A stretch of DNA of 23,180 nucleotides from CAYUNA01 sp047629355 (GTDB lineage Bacteria; Bacteroidota; Bacteroidia; Chitinophagales; Saprospiraceae). Positions 15,227 to 22,888 of the stretch are shown one piece after another. The notes beneath the pieces were generated by a model. It had not been told where the DNA came from. It searched no databases and worked only from the letters and a program-made list of their open reading frames with translations. The stretch covers positions 1 to 23,180 of the forward strand of contig JBLHWU010000094.1 in assembly GCA_047629355.1 (NCBI GenBank), given 5' to 3'. The position numbers and the translations under genes are program-made. The first letter of the stretch is position 1. Every line of letters starts with the position of its first letter.

Positions 15227-16726
15227 TTATTTTACTACCTTGATTGTTATGGTTTGTGGTGGTAAATTACTTTCTTTTAATTTTAAAATATAGATTCCAT
15301 TAGGAATTTGTTCTAAAGAAAGCACCTGTCTTTCGCTTCCATTATCAATCGCGTAAGAAACCATTTCTTGACCCATGATATTGTATATTTTAAACTGCCC
15401 GTTTTCAAGAATTGATTGCCCAAAGTCCACCATAATCTGGTCACTCGCTGGATTTGGATAAACCTGTATCTCCTTTTTTTGTGGTCTCTGAATCACCTCC
15501 GTACTACTCACCACCAGACTACTATCACATATCGGATAGTCCGTGTCCATGCGATAGTAAGGGAAATGAGGTAAAGAGGCCTGATTATAACTCGGTAAAG
15601 GAAAAGAATGCTGCTGAAAATCACAATCCACTCCTTTTTCATTAGGCTGATTAATCACATGAAGAACCGCCACGCCATTTGTACTATTCATAAAAATTCG
15701 ACAGTCTGGGGCTAACTGCATTTGGTAAAAATTAGCAGGAAAAGGGTCGCCCCAACCGTCATATTCATCAATTAACACTTGTGATGCTTTGATATCAGTC
15801 GCTTCCAAATCAAATTGAAATAATTTATTTCCTGTCGAAATATATAGAAATTGTGAATTAGAAGAAATCGCACAACCTCCGATAGGAACTGTATCATCTA
15901 CTATTATCTGCTCAAAATTGCTAAATAAGCCTGTTTCCCTATCAAAATCGTACAAATAAAGTTGGTCATCTTTGTTAATCCGAGCAAATTTTGTCCCATC
16001 TGGTGAAAAAACGACTTGACCACTTCCAGAGCCTGCTCTTGTATTTACAAAACCAATATTTTGAAAAAATGGACCTTCAATACTATCCGCAGTAATCAAA
16101 AAAGTAAAAAATTCATCGCTATCATAAGAACCATTAATCAACCACCAATCCTCTCCATTGCTATGTTTGATAGCTGTCATCTCTCCTGACCTTATTGTAT
16201 CATCTCTCAAAATCACATTTTTATCAACCACTTCTCCCAATCCTTCATCTAATGACATATCTATTAAAGTATAATAAAGTTTATCAGGAAAAATAGTTAA
16301 ATTTGGGTCATAAGTAAATGCTTTGTGGAACAGGTAATATTTTGATGCAGATTCTGGAATTGGTAGGATTAGGCAACTTTGACTTCCTAAATAACCATAC
16401 TCACAATTAGAATTGCTAACTGCCCCTGGATTTAATCCTTCGCTATTCGGCATGATTTCATGGTTCTTATTAGCGATAGCGCAGCCGTTGGTATAGAAAA
16501 GTAAATCACCATTATTGTCGCTTATTGTGGCGTTACTGAGAAATATTTTTAAAGGGATTTCTAATAATTCAGTACTGGCAGGCTGAATATTAAAATCTAT
16601 TAGATTTCCTTTTGAAGTAGTATCATTAATTGTATTATATCCACTAAGCCAGTTATAATCATATCGAATTTGAGCTTCTATTGAAATTGAAAAAAACAAA
16701 AGAAAACTTATAGTAATTTGTTTCAT
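15227..16726 (-). CDS. Secreted propeller-like protein with T9SS type A sorting domain
   Basis: The start is placed at ATG 16726 (499 aa), giving the signal peptide MKQITISFLLFFSISIEAQ; the in-frame ATG at 16756 would put ten extra residues before it and lies in the leader hairpin. The body resembles the 506-aa protein at 12343: both have a ...NGCxIANxxHxI block, a GYxxxQSxxxLPxP stretch, FSPDGTK and SSNSQxLYxxxxxKxxQxxL, suggesting the same beta-propeller fold. The C-terminus is a type A sorting domain (YPNPASDQIMVDF ... NGIYILKL ... TIKVVK). That sorting domain is more like the one of the preceding 1031-aa protein than like that of its propeller paralogue. It should be secreted by T9SS and attached to the surface; the ligand or activity is unknown. 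Confidence 0.85.
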   Translation of the reverse strand: MKQITISFLLFFSISIEAQIRYDYNWLSGYNTINDTTSKGNLIDFNIQPASTELLEIPLKIFLSNATISDNNGDLLFYTNGCAIANKNHEIMPNSEGLNPGAVSNSNCEYGYLGSQSCLILPIPESASKYYLFHKAFTYDPNLTIFPDKLYYTLIDMSLDEGLGEVVDKNVILRDDTIRSGEMTAIKHSNGEDWWLINGSYDSDEFFTFLITADSIEGPFFQNIGFVNTRAGSGSGQVVFSPDGTKFARINKDDQLYLYDFDRETGLFSNFEQIIVDDTVPIGGCAISSNSQFLYISTGNKLFQFDLEATDIKASQVLIDEYDGWGDPFPANFYQMQLAPDCRIFMNSTNGVAVLHVINQPNEKGVDCDFQQHSFPLPSYNQASLPHFPYYRMDTDYPICDSSLVVSSTEVIQRPQKKEIQVYPNPASDQIMVDFGQSILENGQFKIYNIMGQEMVSYAIDNGSERQVLSLEQIPNGIYILKLKESNLPPQTITIKVVK

Positions 16727-16740
16727 AACAAAAAAGGTTA

Positions 16741-16773
16741 ACCTCTGGTAAAGCAAACCGCTCTACCAGAGGT
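16741..16773 (-). promoter_or_regulatory. Leader hairpin before the 499-aa cargo gene
   Basis: A 13-bp stem ACCTCTGGTAAAG (16741-16753)/CTCTACCAGAGGT (16761-16773). Its single imperfect pair is A-C on the plus strand but a G-U pair in the minus-strand RNA. It ends 14 bases before ATG 16726. The loop contains GTTTG in the RNA, as in the next hairpin downstream. Confidence 0.75.
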
Positions 16774-16795
16774 AGTTAAAAAATAATGATTTAAA

Positions 16796-19700
16796 TTATT
16801 TTACAACCTTGATTGTTGTAGCTTGAATTGGCTGATTATCTGTCCTTAATTGAAGTAAATAAATCCCATTATCTACGGACTCTAAAGAAATGTCCATTGA
16901 AATTTCACCTTCCGTTATTTTAAAAGATTTAACAATTTGCCCCACAATATTGACAATAGAAATCTCTCCATTTACAGAAAGTCCTTCTTCAAAAGTAACT
17001 GTTAATTTATCACTTGCAGGATTAGGATAAGCAGAAAAAGTAGTTGCTGCTACTGTCGTATTGTTCACCAACGGTGCAACTGAATTTTGACCACTGTTGC
17101 ACATTGCAGAATTGTCAAAATTACTGGTCATACCCAACATTCCGCGAGGAATATAAACAGCATCACCACCAGATAATGGGCATTGAAATGCGATGCTTTT
17201 TAACTCAGCTGCTTGACTTGACGAATACATATTTTCATCACTTGCATTTAATGTTTCCAGATATATGGTATTAACGATTAAAGCGTTTTTTTCATAAATA
17301 GTTGGAACACTCACATCCAAATTCCCTTGAAGATTGCTAAGTTCGCTATCTAAGACCATTAGTTGATTTTGATAAGCATTAGATAGGCTATTTTGTGCCA
17401 CAATCATATCCGTCAAGATGCTTTGAATAGTCGGATTTTCATTGACATTTCCATTTGTATTCTCCAAAATAACTGCCAAGTCATTCATTTTTGTGCTTAG
17501 TGTAGTTGCTCCATTGGCTTGCTCGTCAGTTATGATGTCAGCAGGCGTATAGGCTGTATTCAGTTGATGACCAAAATTACTCAATCCATCAATTGCCGAG
17601 CCTTCATTTTGATTCACAAAACCATCAAAACCTAAATCGCTATCCAACCATTGCGGATGTTTTTGTAAGCGTCGATATAAGTGGCTTTGGGCTTTCCAAG
17701 CCTGTGCTTCGGCGTAATCACCGCTGAATACTGGGTTATCAATGATATTTTCGTCCAATTCGCTTGGTATCCATCCTTCATTGGACAGGTCTGGGCAAAA
17801 AGAAGAAGAAGGGCAAACATAAGAGTCGCCCGAATCTGGGAAGAACCAATTAACTGGTAGAGGGTCAGTATAGTTAGGCGTACCTAATTCAATATTTGGT
17901 GGTAAAAAATCATTGTTATCACCTGTGTCAATAAAAAAACGAGCACCCGTAATGACATTAAAATTATCCGACATATGCACTGCGCCTGCAACATCAGTAA
18001 GTGCCCCTCCCCAAGAATTACCATGATGGCTTTGACTTTCTAAAATTGCATTTCCATCATTTGGATATTGCCCATACAGCAAGCCATTAAAGTAATTCTC
18101 AAAACTATTTCCTTTCAAAAACGTATTATCGTTCATGTCATACATATTGATGCCAAAACGTAGATTTTCAAAAGAATTACACTCAATATTGGAATTAGGC
18201 AAACTGGTGGCATAAAGACCATAACGCTGGGAGGTCAAGTCATTAATCGTACTCGATACTCGATTACAAGTAATTGCCAAATCGGTAGAGCCTTCCACGT
18301 TCATCCCTCGCATAAACGCTTTATTCTCCAATCGAATCCCATTGCCCCTCATAGTCATATTGCTTGCTCCTGATACGTCTATCCCAAACATGGCTCTTTG
18401 TAGTTCGATGCGGTTATCTTCAATTCTAATACCATTACCAACTGGAAATTCTTTGACCTTGATGCCCACACTTCTATTTAGACTTCCGTTCATAATTATG
18501 TCGTTTTCAGCAACTGTACTATTGGCACTCAACGGTTGATTTCTAAAGAGGTCAATGCCTACATCTCTGGCACTTATAATATTTTCGCGGATGTCCACTG
18601 CCATATTTTTAGCCGCCCATACACGCACTCCTTTATTGACATCAATAATCCCGTTGTCTCGTGCAAAAGTGTTGTAACCTAAAGTGAAAATGGCATCTCT
18701 ACAATTATCAAAAGTAGGATTGTCTAAATCCTTCCCTTTTCCAGCTTGCAATAAAAAATGTCCATTCCCAAAGGCTCGAATACCATAACCGTTCGGAGAA
18801 ATATTATTATCAGTACGCATATCTTTGAAGCTGCCACCAAAAATATATAGGTTGGACCCATTGCCTAATATCCCATTGGCGAGGTTGAGAAAGTCATTAT
18901 CAAACGCTATAAATTGAGTAGCGTTATAAAGCTCTATGCCTGCTCGACCAATCTGTCCTGCAAAAGGAGGCAATAACTCGTCAGATTGAAAAGTATTACC
19001 TTCGACTGTCCAGTTTGTATCTGTTCCATCGGACGCATAAACACCAACTTGGTTGTTATTAAAAGTAACATCAACAATATTGATGGTGCTTCCTGCTTTT
19101 GCATCAATGGCGCGAAGTGCATCGCTAATTCTTGCACCATTTTCAATAGTAAGGGTAGCACCACTTTCTACTTCGATGCTATTCCACATAGCAAAACAGC
19201 CTTTTACAAAGGTGCTACCGCCTCTCAAAGTCAAATGACTTCCTTCTTGAACAATAATCTTTGCGTCCTCAGCCATTCTCATCCTTGAGCCATTTGGAAG
19301 AATGTATTCTTCGGCAATATCAATAACCAATGTACCTTTATTCAATATTTTTTGAGTATTATTTGCCGCTTGTGCAGGTGGAAATAATCCAAAAGGTTGG
19401 TTAATTAAATCTGAAAGGAGTTCTATTATTCCACCGTTTCCAACTATTTGAGGAGGTACAGGAGCTGCAATTTGTTTATACAGAGTCGCTTGATTTGTGC
19501 AGGGGTTTGGTAGCGTTAAAACAAAGTCTGTCTTGATTGGTGAGCCGCCTTGGTTTTCATCAACAATAAAATCAATGCAAAACTGCGTACCAGAGGCACT
19601 TGGAGGAATAGTAAATGTTCCCGAATATTCGCCATTTGCATTTTGCATGAAGCCATTTAAATTAATCGGTACTAACCACTCTATGTTACTGGTAACATTA

Positions 19701-19891
19701 GGAGGTCTTTCTAATGATAATACAGCTCCTTCAAACGGTTCGTTTCCGAGTAGTTGTATATTGAAACAATAACTTATAGGTGCACAACCAGAGGAAAATG
19801 CCTCACTATCAAAAACCACTTCTGCGTTTATGAATGCAGGGCAGTTTTGAGAAACCATAATTTGGGAGGTGGATAATAGTGTTATAATCAT
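16796..19891 (-). CDS. Large secreted beta-helix protein with T9SS type A sorting domain
   Basis: First and largest gene of the cargo cluster. The first in-frame ATG (19891) gives MIITLLSTSQIMVSQ, a hydrophobic signal core without the usual basic N-region; the missing part lies upstream across a nine-G tract in another frame (see the tract). The mature N-terminus (to about 150) is a Cys-containing strand-rich domain. From about 190 to 680 a right-handed parallel beta-helix is suggested by many short Asn/Gly-rich turns such as LTIENGARISDALRAIDA, VDVTFNNNQVGVYAS and NNIECNSFENLRFGINM-like units. Residues 698-790 form the block shared with the 409-aa gene. A helical linker with NENPTIQSILTDMIVAQNSL follows, then the sorting domain YPNPASDKLTVTF ... 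NGIYLLQL ... TIKVVK. Such helices occur in adhesins and polysaccharide-active proteins; no catalytic residues could be assigned. Confidence 0.85.
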   Translation of the reverse strand: MIITLLSTSQIMVSQNCPAFINAEVVFDSEAFSSGCAPISYCFNIQLLGNEPFEGAVLSLERPPNVTSNIEWLVPINLNGFMQNANGEYSGTFTIPPSASGTQFCIDFIVDENQGGSPIKTDFVLTLPNPCTNQATLYKQIAAPVPPQIVGNGGIIELLSDLINQPFGLFPPAQAANNTQKILNKGTLVIDIAEEYILPNGSRMRMAEDAKIIVQEGSHLTLRGGSTFVKGCFAMWNSIEVESGATLTIENGARISDALRAIDAKAGSTINIVDVTFNNNQVGVYASDGTDTNWTVEGNTFQSDELLPPFAGQIGRAGIELYNATQFIAFDNDFLNLANGILGNGSNLYIFGGSFKDMRTDNNISPNGYGIRAFGNGHFLLQAGKGKDLDNPTFDNCRDAIFTLGYNTFARDNGIIDVNKGVRVWAAKNMAVDIRENIISARDVGIDLFRNQPLSANSTVAENDIIMNGSLNRSVGIKVKEFPVGNGIRIEDNRIELQRAMFGIDVSGASNMTMRGNGIRLENKAFMRGMNVEGSTDLAITCNRVSSTINDLTSQRYGLYATSLPNSNIECNSFENLRFGINMYDMNDNTFLKGNSFENYFNGLLYGQYPNDGNAILESQSHHGNSWGGALTDVAGAVHMSDNFNVITGARFFIDTGDNNDFLPPNIELGTPNYTDPLPVNWFFPDSGDSYVCPSSSFCPDLSNEGWIPSELDENIIDNPVFSGDYAEAQAWKAQSHLYRRLQKHPQWLDSDLGFDGFVNQNEGSAIDGLSNFGHQLNTAYTPADIITDEQANGATTLSTKMNDLAVILENTNGNVNENPTIQSILTDMIVAQNSLSNAYQNQLMVLDSELSNLQGNLDVSVPTIYEKNALIVNTIYLETLNASDENMYSSSQAAELKSIAFQCPLSGGDAVYIPRGMLGMTSNFDNSAMCNSGQNSVAPLVNNTTVAATTFSAYPNPASDKLTVTFEEGLSVNGEISIVNIVGQIVKSFKITEGEISMDISLESVDNGIYLLQLRTDNQPIQATTIKVVK

Positions 19892-19973
19892 TAGGCAAAT
19901 TTTAGGAAATGATGAGATTCGCCCCCCCCCTATTACGGGTAATTAGTGTTAAATTTTTATTATTAAATTGCAT
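19892..19973 (-). other. Out-of-frame 5' extension with nine-G tract
   Basis: On the minus strand an ATG at 19973 begins MQFNNKNLTLITRNRGG, reads through nine Gs (complement of 19922-19930) and stops after 23 codons. The distance to the downstream ATG at 19891 is 82 bases, one more than a multiple of three. With eight Gs (or eleven) the frame continues as RISSFPKICLMIITLL into the 1031-aa protein. This would add 27 residues, including basic Arg/Lys residues just before the hydrophobic core. Confidence 0.7.
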
Positions 19974-20478
19974 AATAAAGTATGGTTTCAAAATGAAAAA
20001 AATTAGAATACGATAATTTCGATGTGAGCGGCATAGGTTTTTCAAAAAAGCGTATAAACACGAATAAAGCCAATGTAAGTTATGGCTTCTTACTTTTATA
20101 ATCACTTTTTCAAAGTCGATTGAGTATTTTGACAATACTCGGTAGCAGTGCGTTATCTTAATCAAATTGTACAAATTGTCATGACGGTCTAAATATTCAT
20201 TTTTTTTTATGAGAATGTCAAACCACAAAATCCTAAAAGTCAGGTTTCTGAATCCTATTTTAAACAAGCAATCCCCCATCTATCATAGGATTTCAACCAT
20301 TCATTCGCTTAAAATCACCATTTAACGGCTTTTTCATAGTATTTAATTGCCGTATAAAAAGCTTTATTTTTTTATCAAAAATTAAGGGATAAAGCAAAAT
20401 TTCAGGTATTAACCCACAACTCATTTCCCCTAAGCACACATTTTTCTTGATTTTTATAAAATAAAAAGCCTAAAGAAC
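19974..20478. other. Gene-free region between divergent genes
   Basis: The only long frame (minus strand, ending 19902) has a composition unlike real proteins here and is not supported upstream of 19973. A weak plus-strand stem GCTTTTT (20328-20334)/AAAAAGC (20356-20362) followed by T-rich DNA is the only structure seen. The promoter of the cargo cluster should lie here but no good TAnnTTTG was recognised. Confidence 0.5.
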
Positions 20479-20486
20479 TACCTTTG
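20479..20486 (+). promoter_or_regulatory. -7 element TACCTTTG for the membrane protein
   Basis: TACCTTTGCGTCCC matches TAnnTTTG with the G/C context often seen after it. It lies about 53 bases before the ATG at 20540. No TTTG at the expected -33 distance. Confidence 0.55.
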
Positions 20487-20539
20487 CGTCCCAAAAAAAT
20501 ATTGAACACTCTTACATCAGTATAACTAATAGTATAATA

Positions 20540-21436
20540 ATGGAAATATTAACGACAATGATAATTGGCCTCCTTGCAGGCTTGCACACCTCCACTTGGG
20601 GCATGTACAAAGATTCGCCACACGAAGGATTCACTTGGCCAAAATACTTCCGAAGTACCATCGTCGGATTGATTTTTGGACCAGTTGTTTACTGGATTTT
20701 TCAGCAAACGCATCACCCATTAGATATATGGACGGAAGCAAGCGGGTTTAGTGCGCGCGACATGTTGCTTTTATGGGGTTCTGTTTATGCCGCAGAACGA
20801 GGTACCGTCGAGATTTGGAAGACCTTTTTGCGAACCGAAGACCAGTCTAAATACTTCATTCCAATGCAATTGCATGTCTTGGGGAAAGTGGTAGAAAGCA
20901 AGCGTGATCGTTTGATTGCAGCGTTTTTCTACGTTGGTGGAATCGTGGCAGTAGGGTATGGTTTAGTGAAGTTTTACGGTGCTTGGGACGCAGGCACATT
21001 GGCTTGGAGTCCGTGGTTGATTCTTTTACCTTTGAGTGTCGGTGGTTGGATTTCTGCCTTTGGTGGTGCTTGGAAAGATGCGCCGTTGGAAGGATTTGAA
21101 ACCTTCAAATTTTTTAGAAGTCCTAGTGTTGCTTACTTTTTTGCCTTAACCGCAGCGGTTTTGAGTTCTAACTTTATTGCAATTACTTGTTGCAGTTTAG
21201 GATTCACGGTAGCTTGTATTGAGACGTATAAAACGTTTTTTTTTCCAAGCCGTCCACGTGGAAAATTTCAGGGTAAACCAATTGACTATCCAGAGATGAT
21301 GAATTTCCGAAAAGGCTTCGTTTATCTCTATGTAGGCATTTGGATATGCGTTTTGGTTACTGCGTTTTTTGCTTATAGCGGTATGCCGTATGAGGATGCG
21401 TTGGTGAATGGAGATGCGTTTAGCTTTTTGAAATAA
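20540..21436 (+). CDS. Multi-pass membrane protein with tandem internal duplication, unknown function
   Basis: I do not recognise the family. The 298-residue protein has about six to eight hydrophobic segments (near residues 5-20, 40-55, 74-86, 127-145, 157-175, 196-226, 260-280). It is two copies of one unit in the same order. Copy 1 has YKDSPHEGF (23-31), KYFRS (35-39) and EIWKTF (91-96); copy 2 has WKDAPLEGF (178-186), KFFRS (190-194) and ETYKTF (228-233). A GK (115-116, 245-246), a charged loop and a hydrophobic segment follow in both. The repeated charged motifs at membrane borders suggest functional sites rather than a passive anchor, perhaps a pseudosymmetric transporter or membrane enzyme. 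It has its own promoter and terminator, so it is probably monocistronic. Confidence 0.85.
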   Translation: MEILTTMIIGLLAGLHTSTWGMYKDSPHEGFTWPKYFRSTIVGLIFGPVVYWIFQQTHHPLDIWTEASGFSARDMLLLWGSVYAAERGTVEIWKTFLRTEDQSKYFIPMQLHVLGKVVESKRDRLIAAFFYVGGIVAVGYGLVKFYGAWDAGTLAWSPWLILLPLSVGGWISAFGGAWKDAPLEGFETFKFFRSPSVAYFFALTAAVLSSNFIAITCCSLGFTVACIETYKTFFFPSRPRGKFQGKPIDYPEMMNFRKGFVYLYVGIWICVLVTAFFAYSGMPYEDALVNGDAFSFLK

Positions 21437-21453
21437 TTTCCTTTTGAAATAGG

Positions 21454-21491
21454 AAAATGCTGGCAAGCCAATGGTGGGTTGTCAGCATTTT
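21454..21491 (+). terminator. Intrinsic terminator of the membrane-protein gene
   Basis: A 13-bp stem AAAATGCTGGCAA (21454-21466)/TTGTCAGCATTTT (21479-21491) with one G-U pair, loop of 12, followed by a T-run. It lies 17 bases after the stop at 21436. Confidence 0.88.
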
Positions 21492-21500
21492 TTTATTCAA

Positions 21501-22053
21501 TTATATTGAAAATACATTAGATTTAGCCCAGCATAAATCATCTTTCAGGATCAAAATCCCTTTAAAGTATTCGGTTCTATACCTGTTTCCAACCAAATCT
21601 CTATATTCAATTGCTTTGTGCGGTAAATCTCTTTTTAAATTTTGAAGTTGTTCTTCTGCGAATTTTCCTTCTTCTTTAATCCATTCCTCAATGGTTAAAA
21701 TAATTCCTGTTTTTGTACTTACAACTTACTATTGGTTCTTCACTTTCTAATACTTCGAGAAGAATATCATAAAGAAAAACAGTCTCAATTTTTAAATTTC
21801 CCTTTTCATTAATGGAGATGTTTATACCATATTTGTCATTTCCCCAAATTCTAATCTCATTAGACTTTATGAATGAGCAGCTTTTTTGAAATCACAAAAA
21901 ATTGATAATCAGTGTTTTGCGTAATTTTAAAAATCGCCATTCATAAAGTCTATTATAATTATTTTTGAGAACTATTGTATTCTTTTCATATTCAACGTTA
22001 TGATTGAATTTCTCTGCTAACAATTTGATATGTTTTTTTAATTCTTTTTTCAT
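21501..22053 (-). pseudogene. Unknown gene, frameshifted, downstream of rluF
   Basis: From ATG 22053 the minus strand reads MKKELKKHIKLLAEKFNHNV and continues to RLYEWRFLK, then the sense shifts frame (ITQNTDYQFFVISK), shifts again to EIRIWGNDKYGINISINEKG and LYDILLEVLESEEPIVSCKY, and again to GIILTIEEWIKEEGKFAEEQ and YFKGILILKDDLCWAKSN, ending at 21501. The pieces join to about 180 residues of a plausible soluble protein, so a formerly intact gene is likely. Three frame changes are needed. A 15-bp perfect inverted repeat (21861-21875 with 21938-21952) lies exactly in the damaged part. I do not recognise the family; the small acidic C-terminal region with EEW...Y resembles no domain I can name. 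The start is 17 bases after the rluF stop. Confidence 0.6.
21861..21952. repeat. 15-bp perfect inverted repeat within the broken gene
   Basis: TAGACTTTATGAATG (21861-21875) is exactly complementary to CATTCATAAAGTCTA (21938-21952), enclosing 62 bases. The left arm (in coding sense, the right-hand one) encodes part of RLYEW; its partner has no coding role, and two of the frame changes fall in this interval. Confidence 0.7.
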
Positions 22054-22069
22054 TTTTTTTAAGATAAAA

Positions 22070-22795
22070 TCAAACTGTCTTTTTCGAATCCACCAACAAC
22101 CCATTCAAAACTTCCATCTCTCTTCCTGTCAATTCTCGCAATTGCCCAACTTTCAACCCGTCCAAATCAACATTCATTATCCGAATCCGTTCCAACCTTC
22201 TTACTTTATAGTCAAAAAACTGGCACATCCGCCGAATTTGCCGATTCAACCCTTCTGTCAAAATTATTCTAAAAATATATTTACTTTCTTTCCGCACGAA
22301 ACATCTCCGCGTTTTAGTCTCTAAAATTGGAACGCCATTGCTCATTTTTTTAATAAAATTATTAGAAATTGGCTTATCCAGCGTCACGATATATTCTTTC
22401 TCATGATTGTTGCCTGCCCGGAGAATTTTATTGACAATATCGCCGTCATTGGTCATGAAAATCAATCCTTCCGAGTCTTTATCCAATCGCCCAATAGGAA
22501 AAATACGCTTCGGATAGTTGATGGCATCCAAGATATTAGTCTTGTCTTTCTGGTCGGTCGTACAAGTCACACCAACGGGCTTGTGATAAGCGAGATAAAT
22601 GGATTCGGGCTTGACCTTTAATGGCTTATCATCCATTAATACGATATCATTTTCTTCCACCCGATTGCCTTTTCGAGCAACCGTCCCATTGATTTTTACT
22701 CGCCCCGCTTCTATCCGACGGTCAGCCTCGCGCCGCGAACAGATGCCCGTTTCACTGATGTATTTATTTAGACTTTTAGATGTCGTTTCTTCCAT
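22070..22795 (-). CDS. rluF: 23S rRNA pseudouridine synthase RluF
   Basis: Isomerises a uridine to pseudouridine in 23S rRNA (U2604 in E. coli numbering). The S4 RNA-binding domain is at the N-terminus (LNKYISETGICSRREADRRI, residues 9-28), followed by the synthase fold. The catalytic aspartate is Asp105 in FPIGRLDKDSEGLIFMTNDG. The RluF-specific stretch VNKILRAGNNHEKEYIVTLD and GLNRQIRRMCQFF are present, and the C-terminus RLERIRIMNVDLDGL matches RluF rather than RluB/RsuA. Length 241 aa lacks the basic tail of the 290-aa E. coli protein, which is usual outside enterobacteria. It is divergent from the riboswitch to its right and is followed on the same strand by a broken unknown gene. Confidence 0.94.
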   Translation of the reverse strand: MEETTSKSLNKYISETGICSRREADRRIEAGRVKINGTVARKGNRVEENDIVLMDDKPLKVKPESIYLAYHKPVGVTCTTDQKDKTNILDAINYPKRIFPIGRLDKDSEGLIFMTNDGDIVNKILRAGNNHEKEYIVTLDKPISNNFIKKMSNGVPILETKTRRCFVRKESKYIFRIILTEGLNRQIRRMCQFFDYKVRRLERIRIMNVDLDGLKVGQLRELTGREMEVLNGLLVDSKKTV

Positions 22796-22868
22796 TGACT
22801 AATTTTATTAAAACGCAAAAGACCGCATTTTTTTACAAAAAAATGAAATCTAAGTTACATAAATCTTC

Positions 22869-22876
22869 TATCTTTG
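22869..22876 (+). promoter_or_regulatory. -7 element TATCTTTG upstream of the TPP riboswitch
   Basis: TATCTTTG matches TAnnTTTG and ends 12 bases before the first pairing base of the riboswitch P1 stem (22889), the spacing expected if transcription starts just ahead of the aptamer. Confidence 0.65.
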
Positions 22877-22888
22877 TATTGAATTTCT

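Noticed and set aside
19902..20279. Minus-strand reading frame of 125 codons ahead of the beta-helix gene
   Set aside because: Only its last 23 codons (from ATG 19973) make sense, as the displaced signal-peptide start; the rest has random-looking, Ile/Tyr/Leu-rich composition and no family resemblance.
20328..20372. GCTTTTT/AAAAAGC stem followed by T-rich DNA as a terminator
   Set aside because: Only seven weak pairs with a 21-base loop in AT-rich DNA, and no gene upstream on that strand to end.
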